Notes under the pieces: generated by a model | What the model was told of the DNA's origin: nothing | The model's database searches: none | The model's input: only the letters and a program-made list of their open reading frames with translations | Shown here: positions 37,701 through 46,083 of the stretch, one piece after another | Position numbering within the stretch: the first letter of the stretch is position 1 | Layout: each line of letters begins with the position of its first letter | Position numbers and translations under genes: made by a program | From: Streptomyces sp. V4I2 | Lineage (GTDB): Bacteria; Actinomycetota; Actinomycetes; Streptomycetales; Streptomycetaceae | NCBI RefSeq assembly: GCF_030817655.1 | Contig: NZ_JAUSZM010000003.1 | Span: 7,254,001-7,318,000, forward strand | Length of the DNA stretch: 64,000 nt | Direction: 5' to 3'

Positions 37701-38656
37701 ACCAGCCGGGCGACCTGCTCCTTCGCGGTACGCGTGCGCTGCTCGTTGGTCGACTCCGCGCTCGACAGCGCCTTCTCGGCGGCCGCCTTGGCCTCGGCGA
37801 CCACCTTCTCCGCCTCGGCGCGCGCCTCCCGCAGGGCCGTGTCGGCCTCCGCGATGCGCTGCTCGGCGGTCCGGCTCAGCTCCAGGGCCTCGCGGCGGGC
37901 CGTCTCCGACTCCGAGCTGGTGGAGGTACGCAGCTGCTCGGCGTGCTCGGTGGCCTCCTGGGCCTGCGTGGAGGCGGCGTTCAGCAGCCGCTCGGCGTCC
38001 GTGCGGGCGCGGCGCAGCAGCTGCTCGGCCTCGGCGCGGGCCGACTCGGCCTCGCTCTGCAGCCGCTGGCGGGCCTCGGAGGTCACCCGCTCGGCCTCCG
38101 CGCGGGCCGCCGCCATGGCCTGCTCGGCCTCGGCACGGGACTCGTCCAGGAGCCGGCGCGCCTGCTGCTCGGTCCGGGCGCGCAGCTGCTCCGCCCAGGC
38201 CACGTTCTCGTTGACGTGCGACTCGACGGTCTGCCGGCGCTCGGCGAGCTCCTGGTCGAGCTGCTGGCGGCGGGTGACCGCCTCCTGGTGCAGCTCCGCC
38301 TGGAGCCGTGCGGCCTGCTCGGCGTGCTCCTGGAGGATGCGCTGGGTCTGCGCCCGGGCCTGGCTCAGCTCGCGCTCGGCCTCCAGGCGCAACTGGTCGG
38401 CCTGGACCTGCGCGTTACGCAGCAACTGCTCGGCCTGGTAGCCGATGTCGCCGCCGTCGAACGCGGGCCGGGACATGATGGTGCGCCGCGCCTCGTGCAA
38501 CTTGGCGCGCAGCACCTCGACCTGGTAGCCGAGGTCCTCGGCGTGCTGGATCGCCTTTTCCCGCTCGGTCTTCAGCCGCTTCATCTCGGCTTCGAAACGA
38601 GTGAGGTGGTCGACGTCAGCCGCCGGTTCCCGCTCCTGGCTCTCGTAGCCCCGCAC
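34745..38656 (-). CDS. scy: polarisome scaffold coiled-coil protein Scy
   Basis: Giant coiled-coil protein of about 1303 aa that organises tip growth and branching with DivIVA, FilP and ParA. Almost the whole chain after residue 30 is Ala/Glu/Arg-rich without Pro, in 11- and 51-residue-type periodicity (repeated EAERLRSEA-like units). The N-terminus has the DHLTRFEAEMKRLKTERE lead, and the C-terminal part resembles FilP (RREDINAEISRVQDVLEALE). GTG 38656 (product MRGYESQEREPAADV) is chosen by similarity to the known protein and a GGATGGGA seven bases upstream; TTG 38686 would add ten residues. The strongly biased codon pattern creates a spurious open frame of nearly 1500 codons on the opposite strand. 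Confidence 0.92.
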   Translation of the reverse strand: MRGYESQEREPAADVDHLTRFEAEMKRLKTEREKAIQHAEDLGYQVEVLRAKLHEARRTIMSRPAFDGGDIGYQAEQLLRNAQVQADQLRLEAERELSQARAQTQRILQEHAEQAARLQAELHQEAVTRRQQLDQELAERRQTVESHVNENVAWAEQLRARTEQQARRLLDESRAEAEQAMAAARAEAERVTSEARQRLQSEAESARAEAEQLLRRARTDAERLLNAASTQAQEATEHAEQLRTSTSSESETARREALELSRTAEQRIAEADTALREARAEAEKVVAEAKAAAEKALSSAESTNEQRTRTAKEQVARLVSEATKEAEATRSDAEQIVADARAEAEKLLDEAAEKARTLTAEESATQLSKAAKTAEDVLVKAQEDARNTTKAAAEEAERIRSEAEAEADRLRAEAHDIAEQLKGAAKDDTKEYRAKTVELQEEARRLRGEAEQLRSDAVAEGEKIRAEARKEAVQQIEEAARTAEELLAKTRQDADELRQKATTDSEKVRTEAIERATTLRRQAEETLERTRKEAERHRAEVVEQSEGIKADAERAARELHEATERAIEARRADAAEELTRLHTEAEERLTAAEQALTDAREEAVRLRREAAEEIDRLRAEAAERIRTLQQQAETEAERLRTEAASDASASRAEGEAIAVRLRSEAAAEAERLKSEAQDTADRVRAEAQAAAERLATEASETLAAAQEEANRRRREAEEYLGTARQEADQERHRAREQSEELLASARKRVDEAQTEAVRLVEEADRRATEMVSAAEQHAQQVRDSVAGLHEQAQEEIAGLRSAAEHVADRTRREAQEESDRVRADAYAERERAGEDASRVRREATEETDAAKALAERTVSEAIEEAERLRSDASEHAQRVRTEASDAIAEADQAAARTRADAREDANRIRSDAATQADTLITEARNEAERLTTETITDTDRLRQETVAEAERLRSKTVAEAERVRSEALAQAEQLLGEATGEAERLRAEAADTVGAAQQHAERIRSESERVKAEALSEAERVTSAARDEADRTLDAARQEANKRRSEAAEQVDKLITETAAEADKLLTEAQQQAQKATAEAEAQADSMVGAARTEADRLVSEATVEGNARVEKARTDADELLVGARRDATAIRERAEELRDRITTEIENLHERARREAAETMKSTGDRCDALIKASEEQLQKSQAKAKELVSEANSEAGKVRIAAVKKAEGLLKEAEQKKAALVREAEELKAEAIREAKRTVEEGKRELEILVRRREDINAEISRVQDVLEALESFEAPTSGKDGVKAGATVGAPRSGGKSSDS

Positions 38657-38698
38657 TGCGCGGTCCCATCCGTCCCCTGGTCGCAAGTCTCTGAGTAC

Positions 38699-38727
38699 GA
38701 GCCCCGGCCGTCTGCCGAACGGGGCTC
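38699..38727 (-). terminator. possible terminator of the epimerase gene
   Basis: GAGCCCCG - 13 nt - CGGGGCTC, 8-bp stem, in the 233-nt gap between the epimerase stop and the scy start. It could equally be part of the scy promoter region. I see nothing else definable in this gap. Confidence 0.4.
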
Positions 38728-38889
38728 CCGGGGAATGGTGTCAGATCAACGGCGGAGCACGGACTGCTGCCCCGACGCTCGTCCCCCGAAACCCGGACCC
38801 CGGCCAGGTCCCGCCGTCATGGCAGGACCCTGGTCGCCCTGGGTGGAGCGGCGACCGCCCCCAACCCTACCGGCCCATATGTACGGGGG

Positions 38890-39330
38890 TCAGTGCTCAG
38901 GTGACTCAACAGACGCCGAAGTGACCAGTTCTGTCAGTACTCCGTGGCAATCCTTCGGGTGCAGGAAGGTGATCCGTGACCCCATGGAACCGATTCGCGG
39001 CTCTTCGTACAGAACGCGTACGCCCTTCTGCCCGATGGCCGCGGCATCCGCGTCCACGTCCGCCGTACCGAAGGCGATGTGATGTACGCCCTCCCCGTTC
39101 TTCGCGAGCCACTTGCCCACGGCGGAATCCTCCCGGGTCGGCTCCAGGAGCTGCAGGTACGAAGCTCCGCCGTCGGACGTATCGTTGATCTTGAGCATGG
39201 CCTCACGCACGCCCTGCTCCTCGTTGACCTCGGAGTGGAACACCTCGAAGCCGTACGTGGCCCGATAGAACTCGACGGTCTTGTCGAGGTCGAAACAGGC
39301 GATCCCGATGTGGTCGATTCGCGTCAGCAT
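38890..39330 (-). CDS. mce: methylmalonyl-CoA epimerase
   Basis: Interconverts (2R)- and (2S)-methylmalonyl-CoA, linking propionate, valine and odd-chain metabolism to the AdoCbl mutases. It is 146 aa, a vicinal oxygen chelate fold: metal ligand H7 in RIDHIGIA, the YLQLLEPT strand with the central Glu, GVHHIAFGT, and the C-terminal LHPKDCHGVLTELV with the last Glu. It is divergent from the thiolase gene; the 151-nt gap holds both promoters. Confidence 0.93.
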   Translation of the reverse strand: MLTRIDHIGIACFDLDKTVEFYRATYGFEVFHSEVNEEQGVREAMLKINDTSDGGASYLQLLEPTREDSAVGKWLAKNGEGVHHIAFGTADVDADAAAIGQKGVRVLYEEPRIGSMGSRITFLHPKDCHGVLTELVTSASVESPEH

Positions 39331-39481
39331 GGTTTCAGTGCAGCGCGACGGAGGTGGTTACGCAACGTGCGCGCGATCACACCGACAGCCCGATGACGGC
39401 GTGGACTACCGCTCAGTACATTCGAAGTAAACCCTCGTTCACTCCTCGGCCAGTGCAGGCCGGATAAGGGGATCGCAGCTC

Positions 39482-40684
39482 ATGACTGGATCGAACAGCA
39501 CGACCTCGGTGATCGTCGCGGGCGCCCGCACGCCCATGGGGCGGTTGCTCGGCTCGCTGAAGTCCTTCTCGGGAGCCGAGCTCGGCGGCTTCGCGATCAA
39601 GGCCGCCCTCGACCGTGCGGGCATCGGCGGCGACCAGGTGCAGTACGTGATCATGGGCCAGGTGCTCCAGGCCGGGGCGGGGCAGATCCCGGCACGCCAG
39701 GCCGCGGTCAAGGCCGGCATCCCGATGAGCGTCCCGGCGCTCACCGTCAACAAGGTGTGTCTGTCCGGCCTCGACGCCATCGCGCTCGCCGACCAGCTCA
39801 TCCGCGCCGGCGAGTTCGACATCGTGGTCGCCGGCGGCCAGGAGTCCATGACCAACGCCCCTCACCTGCTGCCCAAGTCCCGCGAGGGCTTCAAGTACGG
39901 GGCTATCGAGATGCTCGACGCCATGGCGTACGACGGTCTCACCGACGCCTTCGAGAACATCGCCATGGGCGAGTCGACGGAGAAGCACAACACCCGCCTC
40001 GGCATCCAGCGCCCCGAGCAGGACGAGTTCTCGGCCCTGTCCCACCAGCGCGCTGCCGCCGCCCAGAAGAACGGCCTGTTCGAGGCCGAGATCACCCCGG
40101 TCGAGATCCCGCAGCGCAAGGGCGAGCCGGTCGTCTTCAGCAAGGACGAGGGCATCCGCGCGGAGACCACGGCCGAGTCCCTCGGCAAGCTGCGTCCGGC
40201 GTTCACGAAGGACGGCACCATCACGGCGGGCTCGGCCTCGCAGATCTCCGACGGTGCCGCCGCGGTCGTGGTGATGAGCAAGGCCAAGGCGCAGGAGCTC
40301 GGCCTGGAGTGGATCGCCGAGATCGGCGCCCACGGCAATGTGGCGGGCCCGGACAACTCCCTCCAGTCCCAGCCGTCGAACGCCATCCTGCACGCCCTCA
40401 AGAAGGAAGGCCTTCAGGTCTCCGACCTCGACCTGATCGAGATCAACGAGGCCTTCGCGGCGGTCGCGGTCCAGTCAATGAAGGACCTCGAGGTGTCCCC
40501 GGAAAGGGTGAACGTCAACGGCGGCGCCATCGCCCTCGGCCACCCGATCGGCATGTCCGGCGCCCGCCTCGTCCTGCACCTGGCGCTGGAGCTGAAGCGG
40601 CGCGGCGGTGGCGTGGGCGCGGCGGCGCTGTGCGGTGGCGGCGGTCAGGGTGACGCGCTGATCGTGCGGGTACCGAAGGCCTGA
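39482..40684 (+). CDS. acetyl-CoA C-acetyltransferase (thiolase)
   Basis: A 400-aa biosynthetic-type thiolase condensing two acetyl-CoA, or cleaving acetoacetyl-CoA. The nucleophilic cysteine is C93 in TVNKVCLSGLDA. The other hallmarks are NEAFAAVAVQ, the His in GGAIALGHPIGMSGAR, and the second Cys in CGGGGQGDALIV. ATG 39482 has AAGGGGATC upstream. It may supply acetoacetyl-CoA for the 3-hydroxybutyryl-CoA dehydrogenase and PHB or ethylmalonyl-CoA routes. Confidence 0.93.
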   Translation: MTGSNSTTSVIVAGARTPMGRLLGSLKSFSGAELGGFAIKAALDRAGIGGDQVQYVIMGQVLQAGAGQIPARQAAVKAGIPMSVPALTVNKVCLSGLDAIALADQLIRAGEFDIVVAGGQESMTNAPHLLPKSREGFKYGAIEMLDAMAYDGLTDAFENIAMGESTEKHNTRLGIQRPEQDEFSALSHQRAAAAQKNGLFEAEITPVEIPQRKGEPVVFSKDEGIRAETTAESLGKLRPAFTKDGTITAGSASQISDGAAAVVVMSKAKAQELGLEWIAEIGAHGNVAGPDNSLQSQPSNAILHALKKEGLQVSDLDLIEINEAFAAVAVQSMKDLEVSPERVNVNGGAIALGHPIGMSGARLVLHLALELKRRGGGVGAAALCGGGGQGDALIVRVPKA

Positions 40685-40709
40685 GCACGGCTTTTCGGCC
40701 GCCCCTCTT

Positions 40710-40746
40710 TTCGTGGTCTCTTCGTGGCCTTCGTGGTCTCTTCGTG
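40710..40746. repeat. 17-bp direct repeat just before meaB
   Basis: TTCGTGGTCTCTTCGTG occurs exactly at 40710-40726 and 40730-40746, 20 bp apart (two helical turns), ending 12 nt before the meaB ATG. It may be a chance duplication or a regulator site in the thiolase-meaB gap. Confidence 0.7.
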
Positions 40747-40758
40747 AACGGAGCTGTG

Positions 40759-41715
40759 ATGCAGGACGTCTCCACACTGGTCGCCCAGGCCAGGGAGGGC
40801 CGGCCGCGGGCCGTGGCCCGGCTGATCTCCCTGGTGGAGGGGGCGTCCCCGCAGCTCAGGGAGGTCATGGCGGCACTGGCCCCGCTGACCGGAGGGGCGT
40901 ACGTGGTGGGCCTGACGGGTTCGCCGGGCGTCGGCAAGTCGACGTCCACGTCCGCCCTGGTGACCGCGTACCGCAAGCAGGGCAGGCGGGTCGGCGTCCT
41001 GGCCGTCGACCCGTCGTCCCCGTTCTCCGGGGGCGCGCTGCTCGGCGACCGGGTCCGGATGTCGGAGCACGCCTCCGACCCGGGTGTCTACATCCGGTCG
41101 ATGGCCACGCGCGGCCACCTCGGCGGTCTCGCCTGGGCCGCCCCGCAGGCGATCCGGGTCCTGGACGCGGCGGGCTGCGAGGTGATCCTGGTCGAGACGG
41201 TCGGGGTCGGCCAGTCGGAGGTCGAGATCGCCTCCCAGGCGGACACGTCGGTGGTGCTGCTGGCCCCCGGCATGGGGGACGGAATCCAGGCGGCGAAGGC
41301 CGGAATCCTGGAGATCGGCGACGTGTACGTCGTCAACAAGGCCGACCGCGACGGCGCGGACGCCACCGCCCGCGAGCTGAACCACATGCTCGGCCTCGGC
41401 GAGTCCCGCGGCCCCGGCGACTGGCGCCCGCCCATCGTCAAGACGGTCGCCGCCCGCGCGGAGGGCATCGACGAGGTCGTCGAGGCGCTGGAGAAGCACC
41501 GCGCCTGGATGGAGGAGCAGGGCGTCCTGGCCGAACGCCGGCGCGCCCGCGCCGCCCACGAGGTGGAGGCCATCGCCGTCACCGCCCTGCGCGAACGCAT
41601 CGGCGACCTGCACGGCGACCGTCGGCTGAGCACGCTCGCCGAGAAGATCGTCGCCGGGGAACTGGACCCCTACCGGGCGGCGGACGAACTGGTCGCGGGG
41701 CTCACGGAGGGCTGA
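40759..41715 (+). CDS. meaB: G-protein chaperone MeaB of acyl-CoA mutases
   Basis: GTPase that loads and protects adenosylcobalamin-dependent mutases such as methylmalonyl- or isobutyryl-CoA mutase. It is 318 aa. Walker A is GSPGVGKS at residues 54-61, followed by LAVDPSSPFSGGALLGDRVRM (switch and metal-binding Asp), the ETVGVGQSEVEI Walker B region and VVNKADRDGA base-recognition motif. ATG 40759 has GGAG five bases upstream; GTG 40744 would add five residues. Its neighbours mce and thiolase and the more distant icmA fit the same pathway. Confidence 0.92.
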   Translation: MQDVSTLVAQAREGRPRAVARLISLVEGASPQLREVMAALAPLTGGAYVVGLTGSPGVGKSTSTSALVTAYRKQGRRVGVLAVDPSSPFSGGALLGDRVRMSEHASDPGVYIRSMATRGHLGGLAWAAPQAIRVLDAAGCEVILVETVGVGQSEVEIASQADTSVVLLAPGMGDGIQAAKAGILEIGDVYVVNKADRDGADATARELNHMLGLGESRGPGDWRPPIVKTVAARAEGIDEVVEALEKHRAWMEEQGVLAERRRARAAHEVEAIAVTALRERIGDLHGDRRLSTLAEKIVAGELDPYRAADELVAGLTEG

Positions 41716-41874
41716 CTGCCCACGGTGAACTCACCGGCCCCGCTGGTACGTTGACCCACATGTTCCTTCTCTTGGCATAGGGCCCGCCCGAGCCCGCGAC
41801 CGCACCCGGCAGCACGCCGTGGCCGTCGCGGCACTTCGGCGTCCCCTCCCTGCCTCCAGTAGAGGAACCTTGTC

Positions 41875-43083
41875 GTGTCCGCTGTGTCCCCGCGGCCCTC
41901 GTATGCCGCGGTACTCCGCATTCCCCATGCCCGCCGCACCTTCGCGGCCGCCCTCGCCGCCCGGCTGTCGTACGGCATGGCCCCGATCGCCGTGATGCTC
42001 AGCGTGACCCGGGCAACCGGGTCGTACGCCGTCGCCGGTGTCGTCATGGCCGTGTTCGGCGCCACGGTCGTCTTCCTGTCGCCGTACCGGGCCGCCCTGG
42101 TCGACCGGCACGGCCCGCGCCGGGCTCTGCTTCCGATGGCCCTGCTGCACGCGGGGCTGCTCTGCGCGCTGGCGGCGGCCTGTTGGCGTCCGGGCGTGTC
42201 CGGACTGCTGCTCGGCCTGATCGCCGCCGGCACTGGCGCCTGCGCGCCGCCGCTCGGTCCCACCATGCGCGTGGTGTGGGGCCGGATTGCCGAGGACCGG
42301 CTCCTGCTGCAACGCGCTTACAGCCTGGACGGGGTGGCGGAGGAACTTCTCTACGTCATCGGCCCGCTGTTGGTCGGCGTGCTGGTCGGCTTCGCGTCAC
42401 CCGTCGTGGGTGTGGTGCTGGGCGCGTTGCTGATGGGGGTGGGTACGCCGGTCTTCGTCATGTCACCGGCGGTCGGCGCGGTGCGTGGGAGCGGGGCGGT
42501 GCGCAAGGGTCGGCGGGCGTCGCTGAGGCCGGGGCGGGAACTGCTGCAACCGATCGTCGTCGCGGGCGGTGTGGGCCTGTCCCTCAGCGCCGTCGACCTA
42601 CTGGTCGTCGCCTTCGCCGGGCAGCGGCAGCTCGGGGACGGCACTGTTGCCTGGGTACTCGCGGCGCTGTCCGCGGGCAGTGCGGTGGGCGGTCTGCTGA
42701 ACGGGGCGGTGGACTGGCGTACGCCCGCCCGGGTCCGGCTCTCGTTCCTGGCGGCGGGCCTGGGCGTGACGCTCGGCGTCGCCGGTCTGGCGCCCGACGT
42801 GGCCACCCTCGCCGGGGCGGCGGCCTGTGCGGGGCTGTTCGTCGCGCCGGCCCTGACCACGGCGTACCTGATCGCCGATGACGCCGCCCCGGCCGGGTTC
42901 CGGACGCAGGCGGGGGCGTGGGTCAACACCTCCGTCAACGCGGGGAGTTCGGCCGGGGCGGCGACGATGGGGGTACTGGTGGAGCGACTTCCGCTGGGGG
43001 TGTGCTTCGTGGTGGCGGGCGGGGTGTCGGTGGGGGCGGCGGTGATCGCGGGGGTGAGCACACCGGCACCGGCGCGGGCGTAG
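41875..43083 (+). CDS. MFS transporter
   Basis: A 402-aa permease with about 12 hydrophobic segments. The loop between helices 2 and 3 has the motif-A-like SPYRAALVDRHGPRRAL. GTG 41875 follows AGAGGAA by seven bases. The substrate is unknown. The 159-nt upstream gap includes the six-codon frame ATG-TTCCTTCTCTTGGCA-TAG (41760-41780), which could be a leader peptide or chance. Confidence 0.82.
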   Translation: MSAVSPRPSYAAVLRIPHARRTFAAALAARLSYGMAPIAVMLSVTRATGSYAVAGVVMAVFGATVVFLSPYRAALVDRHGPRRALLPMALLHAGLLCALAAACWRPGVSGLLLGLIAAGTGACAPPLGPTMRVVWGRIAEDRLLLQRAYSLDGVAEELLYVIGPLLVGVLVGFASPVVGVVLGALLMGVGTPVFVMSPAVGAVRGSGAVRKGRRASLRPGRELLQPIVVAGGVGLSLSAVDLLVVAFAGQRQLGDGTVAWVLAALSAGSAVGGLLNGAVDWRTPARVRLSFLAAGLGVTLGVAGLAPDVATLAGAAACAGLFVAPALTTAYLIADDAAPAGFRTQAGAWVNTSVNAGSSAGAATMGVLVERLPLGVCFVVAGGVSVGAAVIAGVSTPAPARA

Positions 43084-43085
43084 CT

Positions 43086-43136
43086 GGGGGCTCCGCCCCC
43101 GGACCCCCCTGGCGGGGTTGTAGGGGCGGCGCCCCT
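43086..43136. terminator. double hairpin between convergent genes
   Basis: GGGGGC-TCC-GCCCCC (43086-43100) and AGGGGC-GGC-GCCCCT (43122-43136), separated by GGACCCCCC. It lies in the 57 nt between the MFS stop and the PepSY gene stop; the first hairpin belongs to the dispersed GC palindrome family. Likely bidirectional termination. Confidence 0.7.
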
Positions 43137-43140
43137 CACG

Positions 43141-43806
43141 TCAGTCGTCGTCGCCGTCGTCGTCCGACGCGTCCGCCGTGACCTTGCCCGTCGTGAGGTC
43201 GACGCGCCAGTCCTGCTCGGCCTTGCCGGACTTGTGCGTCTCCACCTCCCAGGCCTTCGAGGCGCCGTCCTCGTCCAGGTCCACCGACGTCACGGTGCCC
43301 TTGCCGGCTGCGGCCTCGGCCGCCTCCGCAGCCGTCACCGTCGCCCCCTTCAGCCCGGCCCGCACCTGGGCGGTGTCGTCCTCGTGCTCGGTGTGGGAGC
43401 CGAGTACCTTGCCGGTGCCGGGGTCGATGCGCACGCTGTGCCAGGTGTTGCCGCCGCCGAGCACGTCGACGTCCCAGACGACCGGCCCGGTGTCGTCCTG
43501 GTCGTCGAGTTCCACGGAGACGGCCGTCCCCGCGTCGTGCCGCAGCGCCGAGGTGATGGCCTGGGCCGCCGTCACGTCACCGGATACCCGCGCCGCGTCG
43601 TCGTCCTGAGCGTCGTCGGCGTCGTCGGCGTCGTCGGTGTCGTCGGTGTCCTGGGTGTCGTCGTCCTGGACACTGGCCTGCTTCACCTGTGCGTCCGCCC
43701 GCTGCGCCGCCCCCTCGCCGTCACCGGTCCCCGCGAGGGCCGTGGCCGTACCGCCCCCGATCAGAGCGGCGGACGTAGCTACGGCGATCACGATGTTGCG
43801 CTTCAT
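43141..43806 (-). CDS. secreted PepSY-domain protein
   Basis: 221 aa: a signal peptide (MKRNIVIAVATSAALIGGGTATALA), an Asp-rich stretch (DDADDADDAQDDD) and two PepSY-like repeats, each with a helix (ITSALRHDAG; AAEAAEAAAGKG) and strands ending in VRIDPGTGKVLG and VDLTTGKVTAD. PepSY proteins are thought to inhibit proteases or sense at the envelope. ATG 43806 has GGAGGA six bases upstream. It is divergent from an OmpR-type two-component system with shared direct repeats between them, so it is probably a target of that system. Confidence 0.85.
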   Translation of the reverse strand: MKRNIVIAVATSAALIGGGTATALAGTGDGEGAAQRADAQVKQASVQDDDTQDTDDTDDADDADDAQDDDAARVSGDVTAAQAITSALRHDAGTAVSVELDDQDDTGPVVWDVDVLGGGNTWHSVRIDPGTGKVLGSHTEHEDDTAQVRAGLKGATVTAAEAAEAAAGKGTVTSVDLDEDGASKAWEVETHKSGKAEQDWRVDLTTGKVTADASDDDGDDD

Positions 43807-43893
43807 GCGGGTTCCTCCAGAGTCGTAATGGTTCGATCGCTTCGTTTCGTTTGCGACGTCAACCACCCTGGACGACCGACGCTGAGAGGAACC

Positions 43894-43919
43894 TGAAGCC
43901 CCCTGAAGAGATCTTCAGC
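43894..43919. promoter_or_regulatory. CTGAAG repeats between the PepSY and response regulator genes
   Basis: CTGAAG at 43894 and 43904 and its complement CTTCAG at 43914, each exactly 10 bp apart, i.e. one helical turn. Ten-base-pair direct repeats are the usual target layout of OmpR-family regulators, so autoregulation and control of the PepSY gene are likely. A GGAAC just upstream (43889) may be part of a promoter. Confidence 0.6.
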
Positions 43920-43941
43920 TTGGCTTTGCGAACCTTTACGC

Positions 43942-44616
43942 ATGCGCCTGTTGATCGTGGAGGACGAGAAGCGGCTTGCCCTGTCGCTCGCCAAGGGCCT
44001 GACGGCCGAGGGGTACGCCGTGGACGTGGTCCACGACGGGCGGGAGGGACTGCACCGGGCCACCGAGGGGACGTACGACCTCGTGATCCTGGACATCATG
44101 CTGCCCGGCCTCAACGGCTACCGCGTCTGCGCCGCCCTGCGCGCCGCGGGCCACGACGTGCCGATCCTGATGCTCACCGCCAAGGACGGCGAGTACGACG
44201 AGGCGGAGGGCCTGGACACGGGCGCCGACGACTATCTGACCAAGCCGTTCTCGTACGTCGTCCTCGTCGCCCGGATCAAGGCCCTGCTGCGGCGCCGCGC
44301 ACAGGGCGGCGGCGGAGCCTCGCCCGTGCAGGTCCACGGCGACCTGAAGATCGACACCGCCGCCCGCCGCGTCTTCCTGGCGGACGACGAGATCGCGCTG
44401 ACCGCCAAGGAGTTCGCCGTCCTGGAGCAGCTCGCGGTGCGGGCCGGCGAGGTGGTGTCCAAGTCCCAGATGCTGGAGCACGTCTGGGACTTCGCGTACG
44501 AGGGCGATCCGAACATCGTCGAGGTGTACATCAGCACCCTGCGCCGCAAGCTGCGCGCCGAGCTCATCCGGACGGTCCGCGGCGTCGGCTACCGGCTGGA
44601 GACGGAGCAACGATGA
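43942..44616 (+). CDS. OmpR-family response regulator
   Basis: 224 aa. The receiver domain has VEDEKR, phospho-acceptor D51 in LVILDIMLPGLNG, and LTAKDGEYDEAEGL with the lysine in DYLTKPFSY. The C-terminal winged helix ends LRRKLRAELIRTVRGVGYRLE. No Shine-Dalgarno is seen before ATG 43942, so the mRNA may be leaderless. It is coupled to the kinase gene by ATGA. Confidence 0.92.
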   Translation: MRLLIVEDEKRLALSLAKGLTAEGYAVDVVHDGREGLHRATEGTYDLVILDIMLPGLNGYRVCAALRAAGHDVPILMLTAKDGEYDEAEGLDTGADDYLTKPFSYVVLVARIKALLRRRAQGGGGASPVQVHGDLKIDTAARRVFLADDEIALTAKEFAVLEQLAVRAGEVVSKSQMLEHVWDFAYEGDPNIVEVYISTLRRKLRAELIRTVRGVGYRLETEQR

Positions 44617-46049
44617 AACGGCTGTTCGGCTCCGTACGGTCCCGTGCGACCCTGGCCGCCACCCTCGTCGTCGCGGTGGCACTGGTCGCGGCCGGGACCG
44701 CCGTACTGCTGTCCCTGCGCTCCAACCTGATCGACCAGGCCGGTACGGCGGCGGACCGTTCCGCGCGGACGGTGGCCACCCACCTGGCCGGCGGGAAGAC
44801 GTACGAGCAGCTGTCCTTGGACGACGAGGACCAGCCCGTCCAGGTCGTCGACGAACGGGGCAGGCTCGTCGCCGCGACCGAGGACCTGGAGCGGATCAGC
44901 GGCACCGGCACCGGCGCCGTACGCCCGCAGGCACCCACGCCCACACCCACGGACGGCGGTGGCGGCGGCGACGTCGACGACGACGCCGACGACGCGGACG
45001 ACGACGCCTCCCTCGAACCCGGCAAGATCGAGGAGAACACCGTCTTCACCGACGGCTCCGCGACGATCGACCAGCACAGTGCCGACTACCGCTTCGCCGC
45101 CGTCCGGGTGGAGACCGAGAAACAGGGCACGCTCACCGTCTACGCCGGTGCCCCCCTGTCCGCGGAGCAGAGCGCGGTGCGCACCGCGCTGACCGTCATG
45201 CTGATCGGCTTCCCGCTGCTGCTCGCCGTCGTCGCGGTCGTGACCTGGCTGGTCACCCGGCGCGCGCTGCGCCCGGTGGAGGGCATCCGCAGCGAGATGG
45301 CCGCGATCACCGCCTCCGAGGACCTCGCCCGCCGGGTCCCGGTGCCGGACACGCACGACGAGGTGGCCCGCCTGGCCCGCACCACGAACGAGACGCTGGC
45401 CGCCCTGGAGACCTCCGTGGAACGCCAGCGCCGGTTCGTCGCCGACGCCTCCCACGAGCTGCGCTCCCCGATCGCGTCCCTGCGCACCCAGCTCGAAGTG
45501 GGCGCCGCACACCCCGAGCTGCTGGACGTGGCAGGCGCGGTCGAGGACACCGTACGACTCCAGCGCCTCGCCACCGATCTGCTGCTGCTCGCCCGGCTGG
45601 ACGCGGGGGAGCGGCCCGCCGTCGGTGCCCGGCTCGACCTCGCGGCACTGGCGCGGGAGAAGGCCGAGGGGCGGACGGGCGTGCGCGTGGAGGCGCTCGA
45701 GGCGGTACCGGTGGCCGGGTCCCGGGGGCAGCTGGAGCGGGTGCTCACCAACCTGCTGGACAACGCGCGGCGGCATGCCCGCTCGACGGTCACGGTGACC
45801 GTGCGGCGGGAGGGGGAGTGGGCTGTTGCCGGGGTCGCCGACGACGGGGACGGCGTGCCGGACGGCGACCGGGAGCGGATCTTCGAGCGGTTCGTACGGC
45901 TCGACGACGCCCGCAGCCGCGACGACGGCGGCGCCGGGCTCGGACTCGCCATCGCCCGGGACGTCGCCGTACGCCACGGCGGCACGCTCACGGTCCGCAA
46001 AGCCCCGGAAGGCGGAGCTCTGTTCGAACTCCGCCTGCCGCTCGTCTAG
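44613..46049 (+). CDS. HisKA-type sensor histidine kinase
   Basis: 478 aa with two membrane helices (about 12-35 and 195-217) flanking an extracellular sensor domain with an Asp-rich loop (GGDVDDDADDADDDA). A HAMP domain follows, then the phospho-acceptor H281 in VADASHELRSPIASL, the N-box LTNLLDNARRHA and the G-box GAGLGLAIARDV. The acidic sensor loop and the Asp-rich secreted PepSY partner suggest sensing of cations or envelope stress; this is inference. Confidence 0.92.
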   Translation: MKRLFGSVRSRATLAATLVVAVALVAAGTAVLLSLRSNLIDQAGTAADRSARTVATHLAGGKTYEQLSLDDEDQPVQVVDERGRLVAATEDLERISGTGTGAVRPQAPTPTPTDGGGGGDVDDDADDADDDASLEPGKIEENTVFTDGSATIDQHSADYRFAAVRVETEKQGTLTVYAGAPLSAEQSAVRTALTVMLIGFPLLLAVVAVVTWLVTRRALRPVEGIRSEMAAITASEDLARRVPVPDTHDEVARLARTTNETLAALETSVERQRRFVADASHELRSPIASLRTQLEVGAAHPELLDVAGAVEDTVRLQRLATDLLLLARLDAGERPAVGARLDLAALAREKAEGRTGVRVEALEAVPVAGSRGQLERVLTNLLDNARRHARSTVTVTVRREGEWAVAGVADDGDGVPDGDRERIFERFVRLDDARSRDDGGAGLGLAIARDVAVRHGGTLTVRKAPEGGALFELRLPLV

Positions 46050-46083
46050 CCGGCCGGGGGCCGATGGACTGCCGGGGTCCGGG

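Noticed and set aside
34610..39082. Open frame of about 1490 codons on the plus strand opposite scy
   Set aside because: It mirrors the repetitive GC-periodic codons of the scy coiled coil, and its Leu/Gly/Arg-only composition with no domain is typical of a shadow frame.
41760..41780. Leader peptide MFLLLA upstream of the MFS gene
   Set aside because: Too short to judge, without a clear hairpin pair or ribosome-binding site; mentioned only in the MFS entry.
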